From contig NZ_PVZG01000035.1 in NCBI RefSeq assembly GCF_003002065.1, forward strand, positions 1 to 40,451: 40,451 nucleotides of DNA, read 5' to 3'. Shown one piece after another: positions 8,985-17,736 of the stretch. This stretch comes from Pseudosporangium ferrugineum (GTDB lineage: Bacteria > Actinomycetota > Actinomycetes > Mycobacteriales > Micromonosporaceae). Every line of letters begins with the position of its first letter. Within the stretch, counting starts at the first letter, position 1. A program made the translations under genes and the position numbers. The notes under the pieces were generated by a model that was not told where the DNA came from, searched no databases, and saw only the letters and a program-made list of their open reading frames with translations.

Positions 8985-10057
8985 GCCACGGGCTCCGGGT
9001 AGGTGTCCGGGTTCGCGGGATCGAAGAGGTCGTTGGACCAGAACAGGGTGGTCAGCTCACCGCCACCGACGTTGGTGATGTTGTGCGCCCACATCGTCGG
9101 CATGTCCACCACGGCCGGCTCGTCGCCCGAGACCCGGAAGCTCAGCACCTCGTCGTGCAGGACCCGCCGCATGCTGATCTGGGCCTCGCCGCGGACGACC
9201 ACGAACCGTTCCACCTTGGCCAGGTGGAAGTGCTGGCCGCGGGTGACGCCGGGCACCGTGGAGGAGCAGAAGGTCTGCCCGCCGCCACCGTGCACCTTGA
9301 CCGTCTCCACCAGGCTGCCCCGCGCGTCCGCATGCCGGGTGAGGCCCACCGGGGCCGGCGCCAGATGGGAGCGGTAGGTGTTGAACAGGCGTACGTCGAA
9401 GCGGTCCATGAGCTCGGGGATCTCCGCGGTCCGGTAGACGGAGGCGAAGCGGTCGAGCTGATCGGCGAGCTGCCGTACGGTGCGCCGCACGGTCGGCACT
9501 TCGTCGTTGGTGCCGAGCAGGATGCCCGCCGCGTCCGTGACGTGCAGCAGTTCCAGCTCGCGGTCACCGCTGACCTGCGGAACGCCACCGTCGGCCAGCA
9601 GGCGGCAGAAGGTGGCGATCACCGAGTTGTAGTGCGGCCGGCCGTGCTCGCCGAAGAGGTTCGGCAGGAGCACGTCGACGAATTCGGAGCCCAGCCAGCG
9701 GGTGGTCTCGGAGAGCAGGGCGGCCGCGGCCGCCTTGCCGTCGCCGTACGGGGTGCCGTTGCCCGCCTGGATCGAGTTGGCGAAGACGACGGTCTTGGGC
9801 GGGGTGCCGCAGGCGCGGAGGCCGGCGGCGAGCTGAGCGGCCAGGTTCGGGTTGCCGGCGGCGACGTCGCCGCGGTTGATGCCGGCGATGTGGATGACCC
9901 GGTCGGCGCCGTCGAGGGCGCTCGCGAGCCGTTCCGGGTCGGCGAGCATCGCGCGATCCACGATGGACGGCTCCGGCAGGCCGAGGCTGCGGGCGAGGAC
10001 GCGCACGTGCCAGCCCAGGAACCCACCGGCACCGGTGAGGACGAGGGAGGACGTCAT
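8981..10057 (-). CDS. capF: CapF/FnlB-type bifunctional reductase with C-terminal cupin (UDP-L-FucNAc pathway)
   Basis: The 358-residue product has two parts. Residues 1 to about 245 form an SDR domain with GAGGFLGWHV and a Tyr-x3-Lys pair in PYGDGKAAA. The remainder is a cupin with GQHFHLAKVERFVVVRGEAQ, whose histidines fit metal binding, and PPMWAH-like VDMPTMWAHNITN near the end. CapF epimerises at C3 (cupin) and reduces the 4-keto group (SDR) of the CapE product to give UDP-N-acetyl-L-pneumosamine. Staphylococcal CapF is about 370 residues, so this copy is full length. Its start overlaps the capE stop by 4 nt and its stop overlaps the next gene by 4 nt. Confidence 0.9.
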   Translation of the reverse strand: MTSSLVLTGAGGFLGWHVRVLARSLGLPEPSIVDRAMLADPERLASALDGADRVIHIAGINRGDVAAGNPNLAAQLAAGLRACGTPPKTVVFANSIQAGNGTPYGDGKAAAAALLSETTRWLGSEFVDVLLPNLFGEHGRPHYNSVIATFCRLLADGGVPQVSGDRELELLHVTDAAGILLGTNDEVPTVRRTVRQLADQLDRFASVYRTAEIPELMDRFDVRLFNTYRSHLAPAPVGLTRHADARGSLVETVKVHGGGGQTFCSSTVPGVTRGQHFHLAKVERFVVVRGEAQISMRRVLHDEVLSFRVSGDEPAVVDMPTMWAHNITNVGGGELTTLFWSNDLFDPANPDTYPEPVA

Positions 10058-11103
10058 GCCGTCACCGAGTCCGGCAGGCGGTCGGCGGCGGAGAGCTGGG
10101 CCCGCACCTCGGGGAGGGTCAGCAGCAGAGACTCGACCTCCGGCACGGTGAGCCGCGGGGCGTTCGAGGAGTTGAAGTCGAAGACCTGCTCGCGCTCGAT
10201 CTCGCCCTCGTCGAAGTACAGGGCGTAGTTGAGGTCGCGGCTGTCCAACGGCACGCGGAAGAAGTCACCGAAGTCCTGCGCGTGTTCCAGCTCCTCGCGG
10301 CTGGCCAGGGTCTCGGCCATCTTCTCGCCGTGCCGGATACCGAGGATGTTCATCTTGAACGGGACGCCGAAGAGGTTGCACAGCGCCTCGCCGAGATCCG
10401 CGATGGTCGACGCCGCCGCCTTGCGGATGAAGATGTCGCCCGGGTTGGCGTGCGTGAAGGCGTGCTCGACCAGGTCGACCGACTCGGCGAGGGACATCAG
10501 GAAGCGGGTCATCCGGGGTTCGGTCACGGTGATTGGCTGGCCCGCCCGGATCTGCTCGATGAACAGGGGGATGACCGAGCCGCGCGAGTACATGACGTTG
10601 CCGTAGCGGACGCAGGAGACGTTGGTCGCCGCGTTCGGGTTGTTGCGGGCGTGGGCCTGGGCGACCTTCTCCATGAGGGCCTTGCTGATGCCCATGGCGT
10701 TGATCGGCTGGACCGCCTTGTCGGTGCTGAGGAAGACCACCGACGCGACGTCGTTGCGCTCGCACGCCTCGATGACGTTCGCGCTGCCGAGCACGTTGGT
10801 GCGCACGGCCTCGAGCGGGAAGAACTCGCACGACGGCACCTGCTTGAGCGCGGCGGCGTGGAAGACGTAATTGACGCCCCGCGCCGCCTTCGTGACCGAG
10901 TCGAGGTCGCGGACGTCGCCGACGTAGAAGCGGACCCGATCGTCACGCAGCCGGCGCCGCAGGTCGTCCTGCTTCGCCTCGTCGCGGCTGAGAACCCGGA
11001 CCTCAGCCGCACCCGCACTGAGCAGACGGCCGACCATGGTCTGGCCGAACGAGCCGGTGCCGCCGGTGATGAGAAAGCGTTGGTCCTTGAGCGAGGGCAA
11101 CAA
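10054..11103 (-). CDS. capE: UDP-GlcNAc 4,6-dehydratase (5-inverting), CapE/FnlA-type
   Basis: The product is about 349 residues and contains FLITGGTGSFG (nucleotide binding), AALKQVPSCE, and the inverting-dehydratase active-site segment LSTDKAVQPINAMGISKA, in which Met replaces the usual Tyr of Tyr-x3-Lys. CapE starts UDP-L-FucNAc synthesis by dehydrating and C5-inverting UDP-GlcNAc. The start is taken as TTG 11103 (or the adjacent TTG 11100) because GGAGGA at 11114-11109 lies 5-8 nt upstream and homologues begin just before the Rossmann motif. An in-frame start at 11151 would add 16 atypical residues. It is first in the leftward operon and divergent from the DUF4012 gene. Confidence 0.92.
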   Translation of the reverse strand: MLPSLKDQRFLITGGTGSFGQTMVGRLLSAGAAEVRVLSRDEAKQDDLRRRLRDDRVRFYVGDVRDLDSVTKAARGVNYVFHAAALKQVPSCEFFPLEAVRTNVLGSANVIEACERNDVASVVFLSTDKAVQPINAMGISKALMEKVAQAHARNNPNAATNVSCVRYGNVMYSRGSVIPLFIEQIRAGQPITVTEPRMTRFLMSLAESVDLVEHAFTHANPGDIFIRKAAASTIADLGEALCNLFGVPFKMNILGIRHGEKMAETLASREELEHAQDFGDFFRVPLDSRDLNYALYFDEGEIEREQVFDFNSSNAPRLTVPEVESLLLTLPEVRAQLSAADRLPDSVTA

Positions 11104-11375
11104 GGGAGTCCTCCGAGCATCGCTGAGAGACGATCGATACTCCGGGACCAACGACGGGTCGGGCGGGGCGGTGTCGGACCGGGCATGAGGGATCCGGGTG
11201 GGGTGGGATATCCGAGGGAATTCACCTCAAGGGGGTAAGCCGAACACCCCGGCCCGGGCTGTTCCGTTAGTCAGGGATGGCCGGAGTTCGGACACACCGG
11301 ACGGTGGTCTCTTGCGGTCGCAATTGTCGGCTGACCTTATAAATGCGCTTCACTTTCGTCTTAGGGAATTTCAGC
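11104..11375. promoter_or_regulatory. Divergent intergenic region upstream of capE and DUF4012 genes
   Basis: About 270 bases separate two divergent polysaccharide units, so promoters for both are expected here. On the plus strand TATAAA at 11338-11343 could be a -10 element, but the nearest -35-like TTGCGG (11312-11317) is 20 nt away, which is too far for confidence. No leftward promoter could be fixed by eye. GGAGGA at 11109-11114 is the capE ribosome-binding site. Confidence 0.4.
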
Positions 11376-13286
11376 GTGGCCCACGAGGAACAGGATCCGC
11401 CGCCGGGCGGGCCGGATCGATATTCTTTTGTCCCGCCCGCCGAGGGTGAGCCGAGCATCGAGTTCAAGAAGGTGCGCCGGGCGTCGGAGGGTGCGACCGC
11501 GCCCCGGGTGCGTAAGCGGCGGCCGCGGTGGCGGAAGGCCGGCGTTCTGACCGCTGCCGGGCTGGTTGTCGTGCTGGTGCTGGGGGCCGGCTGGGTGGGG
11601 GTGCAGGGGTGGCGTGCCAAGGGTCATCTGCAGACCGCCGGTGGGCTGTTCGTGCAGCTTCAGCAGCAGATCCGGGCCGGGGAGGTGGCCGCGGCCAGGG
11701 GGACGCTGGCCGCGTTGCAGCTTGAGACGCGGGCCGCGCGGGACGAGACCGACGGGTTCGGGTGGGCGGTCGGCGGGAAGGTGCCGGGGGTCGGGGATGA
11801 CCTGGGCGCTGTGCGTACGGTGGCCAAGGTTCTTGATGATCTTGCTGTTGACGGGCTGCCGTCGCTGCTGGACGTGGCGTCGGGGCTGGACCCGAAGACG
11901 CTCGCGCCGAAGGACGGGCGGGTCGATCTGACCTCGCTCTCCGCCGCCGCGCCCCGGATCGCGGCGGGCCTCGCCGTGATCAAGCGGGCCCGCGCGGAGG
12001 TGGCCGGCATCGACGCCGACGGGCTGATGGACCAGGTCGGCGCCGCGGTGACGCAGCTGTCCGACGGGCTGGCCAAGGCCGACCAGCTGGTCTCCACCGC
12101 CGACCGGGCGGCGCGGCTGCTGCCGCGGATGCTGGGGGCGCAGGGGCCGCGGACCTACCTCGTGCTGTTCCAGAACAACGCGGAGGTGCGGGCCACCGGC
12201 GGCATGCCGGGGGCGTACATCGTGGTGCACGCCGACGCCGGCGCGGTCACCATCACCGACCAGGGCACCGCCGCCAGCGACCTCAAGGTGTTCGACCCGC
12301 CCGTGCAGGCGCTCGACACCGACCAGGTGGCGCTCTACACCGACCGGCCCGCGGTGTTCCCCGCGGACGTGAACCTGACGCCGGACTTCCCGACCGCGGC
12401 CGCGCTGATGCGGGCCATGTACCGCAAGCGGTCCGGCGTCACCGTCGACGGGGTGCTGGCGACCGACCCGGTGGCGCTGTCGTACCTGCTCAAGGCCACC
12501 GGGGCGGTGCCGATGCCGCAGGGCGGGCCGCTCACCGCGGACAACGCCGTGCGGGTGCTGCTCTCCGAGGCGTACGCGAAATATCCCGACCCCGCCGACC
12601 AGGACGCCTATTTCGCGAAGGCCGCGCGGGCCACGTTCCAGGCCCTGATCAAGGGTCAGGGTGACGCCAAGGGCATGGTCACGCAGCTGGCCCGGGCGGC
12701 CGGCGAACGCCGCCTGCTGATGTGGACGGCCGACGCGACCGAGGAGGCCGCGCTGGCCGGGACGGTGCTCGAGGGGCGGCTGCCCAGCGACCCGGCGACC
12801 CGGCCGACGGTCGGGGTGTTCCTCAACGACGGCACCGGGGCGAAGCTCAGCTACTACCTCACGCACGCCGCGGACCTGACCGTCGGGGACTGCGATGAGG
12901 AAGGCGGCCGCGAATTCCACCTGAAGGTGACGCTCGGCTCGACCGCGCCGACCGCGGACCTGCCCGCGTACGTGACCGGGCTCGCCCTGACCGGCGACAA
13001 GTACACCTCCCGGACGAACGTCATGGTCTTCAGCCCGACCGGCGGCGGGGTGGTCCAGGTCAGATCGGACGGCAAGGACCTCGACTTCGGTACGGGCCTG
13101 GAACGCGACAGGTCCGTCGCGGTGATCACCGTCGAGCTGCCACCCGGCACCAGCCGGACGCTGGACGTGACCATCCAGCCGGGGGCCGCGCCGGAGGACG
13201 GCGAGGCGGTGCGTCCCCAGCTGTGGACCACCCCGGGCGTACGGCCCTGGCAGACGTCCGTGGCCTCGGGGGCGGCCTGCGTGTAG
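11376..13286 (+). CDS. DUF4012 domain-containing membrane protein
   Basis: The product is about 636 residues: a charged cytoplasmic N-terminus ending in RKRRPRWRK, one membrane helix (about residues 55-76), and a large extracytoplasmic domain. The YLVLFQNNAEVRATGGMPGA segment is diagnostic of DUF4012. The family is common in actinobacterial exopolysaccharide loci, but its biochemical role is not established. GTG 11376 is preferred because AGGGA sits 8 nt upstream. An in-frame ATG at 11343 lies inside a possible -10 box (TATAAA, 11338-11343) and would then precede the transcript start. A good hairpin terminator follows the stop. Confidence 0.85.
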   Translation: MAHEEQDPPPGGPDRYSFVPPAEGEPSIEFKKVRRASEGATAPRVRKRRPRWRKAGVLTAAGLVVVLVLGAGWVGVQGWRAKGHLQTAGGLFVQLQQQIRAGEVAAARGTLAALQLETRAARDETDGFGWAVGGKVPGVGDDLGAVRTVAKVLDDLAVDGLPSLLDVASGLDPKTLAPKDGRVDLTSLSAAAPRIAAGLAVIKRARAEVAGIDADGLMDQVGAAVTQLSDGLAKADQLVSTADRAARLLPRMLGAQGPRTYLVLFQNNAEVRATGGMPGAYIVVHADAGAVTITDQGTAASDLKVFDPPVQALDTDQVALYTDRPAVFPADVNLTPDFPTAAALMRAMYRKRSGVTVDGVLATDPVALSYLLKATGAVPMPQGGPLTADNAVRVLLSEAYAKYPDPADQDAYFAKAARATFQALIKGQGDAKGMVTQLARAAGERRLLMWTADATEEAALAGTVLEGRLPSDPATRPTVGVFLNDGTGAKLSYYLTHAADLTVGDCDEEGGREFHLKVTLGSTAPTADLPAYVTGLALTGDKYTSRTNVMVFSPTGGGVVQVRSDGKDLDFGTGLERDRSVAVITVELPPGTSRTLDVTIQPGAAPEDGEAVRPQLWTTPGVRPWQTSVASGAACV

Positions 13287-13307
13287 CACGGCGAAGATCG
13301 GAGAATC

Positions 13308-13340
13308 TGCCCTGCCACGACGTGTGGCGGGGCAATTTTC
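13308..13340 (+). terminator. Rho-independent terminator after the DUF4012 gene
   Basis: An 11-bp stem has arms 13308-13318 and 13324-13334 with one G-U pair, a GACGT loop, and then ATTTTC. It starts 21 nt after the stop at 13286. The following 245 bases to the next start show no other gene and presumably contain the promoter of the dehydratase operon. Confidence 0.85.
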
Positions 13341-13585
13341 CTTTCACGCCTGAGGACTAATCCGTACGTCTTTCCGGGCGCATCCGTTGTTCCGCGGTTC
13401 GCGCAGAAACGTACGGGGGTATCCGCCGTACGGCCACCGTGTCCCGGCCGATCTGCGCATGTATGCGAGTCGGTGGCACGCGTTGTCCCTATCGGACCGG
13501 TCGCGTCGCGCCGTCCGTCGAAAAAGCGCCCGCCGAATAGGAGCGCGGTGCTGAGCAAAGTCGAATAATACTCTGAAGAGGCCGT

Positions 13586-15496
13586 ATGTCATTCGCAGCG
13601 CGTATTCGGCAGTCCGGCAGTCCGGCTCGGCGTACCCGGGTCCTCGGCCCCTGGCTGGTGGACGCCGGAGCCTGGGCCCTCGGCCTGGTCGCGGCGGTCT
13701 TCGCTCGGTATGACGCGGACCTCGTGGCCGCGCCGCTGACCGCGACCGCCGCGGCGGTCGCCGTGGCGATCGTCCTGCACACGGTGATCGGCCACCAGCA
13801 GTTCCTCTACCGCGGCCGGTACGGGTTCGGCACCTTCGAGGAGGTGCGGGCGGTCTTCACCACCGCCCTCGCGGTCGTCCTGGTGCTCTTCGCCATCGAC
13901 CTCGCGCTGCCGTCGCGCCCCGTGCCGCTCAGCGCCGCCCTCGTCGGTGGGCCGATCGCGCTGATCGTCATGTTCGCCGTGCGGTACGTGCGCCGGCTGC
14001 AGCACGAGCGCCGGTTGCGGCCCGACGCGCAGCAGGCCACCCCGGCGCTGCTGTTCGGGGCCGGCGCCGCCGGGCAGCGGCTGCTGCGCTCGCTCATGCA
14101 GGACCCGAACAGCCAGTACGTGCCCGTCGGGCTGATCGACGACGACCCGCGCAAGCGCCACCTGCGGGTGAACGGGATCGCCGTCAAGGGCGACCGGAAC
14201 GACCTCAGAAGCGTGCTCGCCGCGACCGGGGCCCGGGTGGTGATCTTCGCCGTGGCCAACGTGGACGCGTCGATCATCCGCGAGGTTCGCCGCCGTACGC
14301 TCGACGCCGGTGCCGGTTTCAAGGTCGTGCCGTCGTTCAGCGAACTGCTCGACGGCAAGGTCAGCTCCGCCGACGTGCGCGACGTGAACATCGCCGACCT
14401 GCTCGGACGGCACCAGGTCGACACCGACCTCGACGCGATCGCCGGATACCTCAAGGGCAAGCGGGTGCTGGTCACCGGCGCCGGCGGCTCGATCGGCTCC
14501 GAGCTGTGCCGGCAGCTGCACCGGTTCGCCCCCGCCGAGCTGATGATGCTCGACCGGGACGAGTCCGCGCTGCACGCCGTACAGCTGTCCCTGCACGGCC
14601 GGGCCCTGCTCGACAGCCCGGAGCTGATCCTCGCCGACCTGCGCGACGGCGACCGGATCGCGGCGATCTTCGCCGAGCGGCGCCCGCAGGTCGTGTTCCA
14701 CGCCGCCGCGCTCAAGCACCTCTCGCTGCTCGAGAATCACCCGGGCGAGGCGGTCAAGAGCAACGTCTGGGGTACGCAGACAGTCCTCGAAGCCTCCGCG
14801 GCGGCCGGCGTCGAACGGTTCGTCAACATCTCCACCGACAAGGCAGCCAACCCCACCAGCGTGCTCGGCTTCTCCAAGCGGATCACCGAACGGCTCACCG
14901 CGCACGCCGCCACCACCGGCGACGGCACGTACCTGAGCGTGCGGTTCGGCAACGTGCTCGGCAGCCGCGGGTCGGTGCTCACCGCGTTCGCGGCGCAGAT
15001 CGCCGCCGGCGGGCCCGTCACCGTCACCGACCCCGAGGTGACCCGGTACTTCATGACCGTCCAGGAGGCCGTGCAGCTGGTCATCCAGGCGGCGGCGATC
15101 GGGCGCGACGGCGAGGCGCTGGTCCTGGAGATGGGGCGGCCGGTGCGGATCGCCCAGGTGGCGCGGCAGATGGCCGAACAGGCAGACACCCCGGTCGAGA
15201 TCGTCTACACCGGACTCCGGTACGGCGAGAAGCTGCACGAGGACCTGTTCGGGGACGGCGAGGAGGACCGGCGCCCGCTGCACCCGCTGATCTCGCACGT
15301 GGCGGTGCCGGCGCTCAACCCGTACGAGGTCCAGATCCTCGCCCCGTACGCGGAGCCGGACCGGATCGTCAAGGAGCTCGCCGCCCTCTGCCAGGCCCGG
15401 CCGATGCAGACCGTCGCCGCCGGGCACATCGGCCGGCAGGGCGGCCCGGTCGACCTCCGCGAAACCGTCGTGATGCGGCGACCGCACGGCCTCTGA
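13586..15496 (+). CDS. WbpM/CapD-like membrane nucleoside-diphosphate-sugar 4,6-dehydratase
   Basis: The product is 636 residues: four N-terminal membrane helices (to about residue 135), a Rossmann CoA-binding-like domain with FGAGAAGQ (157-164), then a catalytic SDR domain with VTGAGGSIGSE (296-306) and STDKA (416-420). WbpM/PglF-type enzymes dehydrate UDP-GlcNAc for diaminated or deoxy sugars of surface glycans. The residue usually Met or Tyr ahead of the active-site Lys is Leu427 (VLGFSK, Lys431), which should be kept in mind before assigning activity. GAAGAGG precedes the ATG. The sugar-dehydrogenase gene follows after 44 nt, so the two are probably co-transcribed. Confidence 0.88.
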   Translation: MSFAARIRQSGSPARRTRVLGPWLVDAGAWALGLVAAVFARYDADLVAAPLTATAAAVAVAIVLHTVIGHQQFLYRGRYGFGTFEEVRAVFTTALAVVLVLFAIDLALPSRPVPLSAALVGGPIALIVMFAVRYVRRLQHERRLRPDAQQATPALLFGAGAAGQRLLRSLMQDPNSQYVPVGLIDDDPRKRHLRVNGIAVKGDRNDLRSVLAATGARVVIFAVANVDASIIREVRRRTLDAGAGFKVVPSFSELLDGKVSSADVRDVNIADLLGRHQVDTDLDAIAGYLKGKRVLVTGAGGSIGSELCRQLHRFAPAELMMLDRDESALHAVQLSLHGRALLDSPELILADLRDGDRIAAIFAERRPQVVFHAAALKHLSLLENHPGEAVKSNVWGTQTVLEASAAAGVERFVNISTDKAANPTSVLGFSKRITERLTAHAATTGDGTYLSVRFGNVLGSRGSVLTAFAAQIAAGGPVTVTDPEVTRYFMTVQEAVQLVIQAAAIGRDGEALVLEMGRPVRIAQVARQMAEQADTPVEIVYTGLRYGEKLHEDLFGDGEEDRRPLHPLISHVAVPALNPYEVQILAPYAEPDRIVKELAALCQARPMQTVAAGHIGRQGGPVDLRETVVMRRPHGL

Positions 15497-15540
15497 CGAG
15501 CCCATCCCCGTTCCCCCCACCCCGTTTCGGAGAAGAACTC

Positions 15541-16845
15541 ATGACCTCGACCCAGCTGCGCATGCCGGTCCAGCGGCCCGCCACCAAGCCCTTCCGGTAC
15601 GACGTGGCGGTCGTCGGGCTCGGCTACGTCGGGCTGCCCACGGCGCTGGCGCTGCGCGCGGCCGGCCGGCGGGTCGTCGGCATGGAGATCAGCACGGACC
15701 GGGTCGCCGAGATCCGTACGGGCGACGCCGACCTGCTGCCGTCCGACCGCTCCCGGCTGCTCGACGCGCTCGAGGACGACGACGCGTTCCGGCTCACCGC
15801 CGACCCGGCCGAGAGCGCCACCGCGCGGATCGTCCTGGTGTGCGTGCCCACCCCGATCGACCACCACCTCGCCCCCGACCTCGACGCGCTGCGGGCCGCC
15901 TGCCGCAGCGTCGTGGAGCGGGCGGTGCCGGGGCAGACCCTGGTGCTGACCTCCACCACGTACGTGGGCTGCACCCGCGACTTCCTCGTCGAGCCGCTGC
16001 GCCGGCGCGGCCTCGAGGCCGGGAAGGACGTGTACGTGGCGTTCGCCCCCGAACGCATCGACCCGGGCAACGAACGGCACGTCCAGAAGCAGGTGCCGCG
16101 CGTGGTCGGCGGGGTGTCGGCGGAATGCGTACAGCGCACGACGGAACTCCTCGAAGGCTGCGCCAGCTACGTCCACCCGGTCAGCAGCGTCGAGGCGGCC
16201 GAACTCACCAAGCTCTACGAGAACACGTTCCGCGCGGTGAACATCTCGATGGCCAACGAGTTCGCCGACATCAGCCGAGGCCTGGGACTCGACATCACCG
16301 AGGTGATCGACGCGGCGGCGACCAAGCCGTACGGCTTCATGCCGTTCTACCCCGGCCCCGGCGTCGGCGGCCACTGCATCCCCTGCGACCCGCACTACCT
16401 GCTCTGGCAACTCCGCGCCGACCGGGTCACCTCCCCGCTCATCGAAACCGCGATGACCCAGGTGGCAGCCCGGCCGGGCCGCGTCGTCCAACGCCTCGTC
16501 GAGGTCCTGGCCGCCGGCGGCAAGGCCCTCGGCAACGCCAAGGTGCTGGTCGTCGGCGTGGCCTACAAGCCGGGCGTGGCCGACGTACGCGAATCCCCGG
16601 CCCTGGAAATCATCGACCGCATGCGAGACGCGGGCGCGTCGGTGTCCTTCACCGACGACCTGGTCGAGTCGATCCTGGTCCGCGGCGGACGAATGCGCTC
16701 GGTCCGCGCGTCGGCGGCGGAATGGGACGCGGTGCTGGTCCACACGCTGCACCCGGGGGTGGACCACGGCTGGCTGGCCGAGGCCCCGATCCTGCTCGAC
16801 ACGACCTACCGCCTCCAGAAGATCGCCCACCGCTCCGTCCTGTAG
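15541..16845 (+). CDS. UDP-N-acetylglucosamine/glucose 6-dehydrogenase family protein (WbpA/TviB-like)
   Basis: The 434-residue product has VVGLGYVGLP (NAD binding, about 24-33), the three-domain UDPGDH layout with VCVPTP and APERIDPGN, the ENTFRAVNISMANE linker helix, and the catalytic Cys279 in GPGVGGHCIPCDPHYL. The GGHCIP-DP-YL form resembles WbpA/TviB, which oxidise UDP-GlcNAc to the uronic acid. UDP-glucose or UDP-ManNAc cannot be excluded. It would add an acidic sugar to the polymer. The start is ATG 15541 with GGAGAAG 7 nt upstream. Open frame upstream of it is only a shadow of the dehydratase gene. Confidence 0.9.
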   Translation: MTSTQLRMPVQRPATKPFRYDVAVVGLGYVGLPTALALRAAGRRVVGMEISTDRVAEIRTGDADLLPSDRSRLLDALEDDDAFRLTADPAESATARIVLVCVPTPIDHHLAPDLDALRAACRSVVERAVPGQTLVLTSTTYVGCTRDFLVEPLRRRGLEAGKDVYVAFAPERIDPGNERHVQKQVPRVVGGVSAECVQRTTELLEGCASYVHPVSSVEAAELTKLYENTFRAVNISMANEFADISRGLGLDITEVIDAAATKPYGFMPFYPGPGVGGHCIPCDPHYLLWQLRADRVTSPLIETAMTQVAARPGRVVQRLVEVLAAGGKALGNAKVLVVGVAYKPGVADVRESPALEIIDRMRDAGASVSFTDDLVESILVRGGRMRSVRASAAEWDAVLVHTLHPGVDHGWLAEAPILLDTTYRLQKIAHRSVL

Positions 16846-16869
16846 GCGGCCATCGGTATCGTCACGGAT

Positions 16870-17736
16870 GTGGCGGACTCCATGCGTGTCGCCCTGGCGA
16901 CATTCGGCGTGCAGGAGTTCGCCGCCCTGCACGCGGCCTGCCGCGAAGCCGGTCACGTTCCTGTCGCGTACGTGTACTGCCGCTCGATGAAGCCGAACAG
17001 CGAGCCGGATGCGCAGGCGGCCGCGACGGCCGGTCAGCTCGTGGAGGCGTTGCCGCCGGGAATGGACCTGCTGCTGCCGGGCTCTCCGGAGGGACTGGCG
17101 GGTGCTCTTGCCGGATACCGGCTGGACCTGATGGTGGTGTACGGCTTCAACTGGAAGCTGCCGGCCTCCGTGCTCGGCGTTCCCCGGTACGGCGTCGTGA
17201 ACATCCACACCTCTCTGCTTCCCCGGTACCGCGGACCTGCACCGGTCCTGTGGGCGATCCGCAACGGTGATCCCGAGATCGGTGTGACGATCCACCGGAT
17301 GGACGAGCGGTTCGACACCGGGCCGATTCTTGCTCAGCGCGGGGGCATCCCGCTGGACGAGGACGTCACTCCGCAACGGTTGTGGCCGCTGGTTCGCCCC
17401 GTCATCCGCGAGCTGCTCTGGGTCGCCCTGGAAAGGGTCGCGAGTCAGGATCCCGGCCTGCCGCAGGACGATACCGACGCCTCCTGGGCGGGATTCATCG
17501 AGCCCGGATTCTCGGTGGTGGACTGGTCGCGGTCGGCGCGGGAGATCCACAACCAGGTGCGGATGTTCGCGTTCATGGGCCGGGACCACGCGCCGGTGGC
17601 CCGGGTCGGCGAGCAGTGGCTGGCGGTGTTGCGCACCCGCCTGCGGCCGGGGGACGGCCTCCGGGTCGAGTGTGCCGACGCGCCGATCTGGATCGTGGAG
17701 TCGGCGCCGGCTATCGAACCCGCAGCGCCTCGGTGA
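16870..17736 (+). CDS. Formyltransferase family protein (Fmt-like fold)
   Basis: The 288-residue product has the formyl-transferase N-domain, with the catalytic triad visible as Asn111 and His113 in NIHTSLLPRYRGPAP and Asp149 in ERFDTGPIL. It also has a shortened Fmt_C-like end (VVDWSRSAREIHNQVR). The family moves a formyl group from 10-formyl-tetrahydrofolate to an amine. It starts 24 nt after the sugar dehydrogenase gene, so an amino-sugar N-formyltransferase is possible, though the sequence resembles methionyl-tRNA formyltransferase paralogues. The start may be GTG 16870 or ATG 16882, the latter with GGCGG 5 nt upstream. Its 3' end overlaps the convergent TPR frame by 26 nt. Confidence 0.8.
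   Translation: MADSMRVALATFGVQEFAALHAACREAGHVPVAYVYCRSMKPNSEPDAQAAATAGQLVEALPPGMDLLLPGSPEGLAGALAGYRLDLMVVYGFNWKLPASVLGVPRYGVVNIHTSLLPRYRGPAPVLWAIRNGDPEIGVTIHRMDERFDTGPILAQRGGIPLDEDVTPQRLWPLVRPVIRELLWVALERVASQDPGLPQDDTDASWAGFIEPGFSVVDWSRSAREIHNQVRMFAFMGRDHAPVARVGEQWLAVLRTRLRPGDGLRVECADAPIWIVESAPAIEPAAPR

Noticed and set aside
11361..13289. 642-codon minus-strand frame opposite the DUF4012 gene
   Set aside because: It is a typical high-GC antisense shadow, rich in His, Arg, Gly and Pro with no domain. The plus-strand product has a clear family match.
13362..13416. 8-bp inverted repeat CCGTACGT / ACGTACGG as an operator
   Set aside because: The arms are 39 nt apart and CGTAC-type sequences are common throughout the window, so chance is likely.
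13589..15520. 643-codon minus-strand frame opposite the dehydratase
   Set aside because: Antisense shadow. The plus strand carries all SDR motifs.
14506..15540. Upstream extension of the sugar dehydrogenase frame
   Set aside because: It overlaps the dehydratase in another frame with Arg/Ala/Gly-only composition. The true start at 15541 has a ribosome-binding site and the usual N-terminus.
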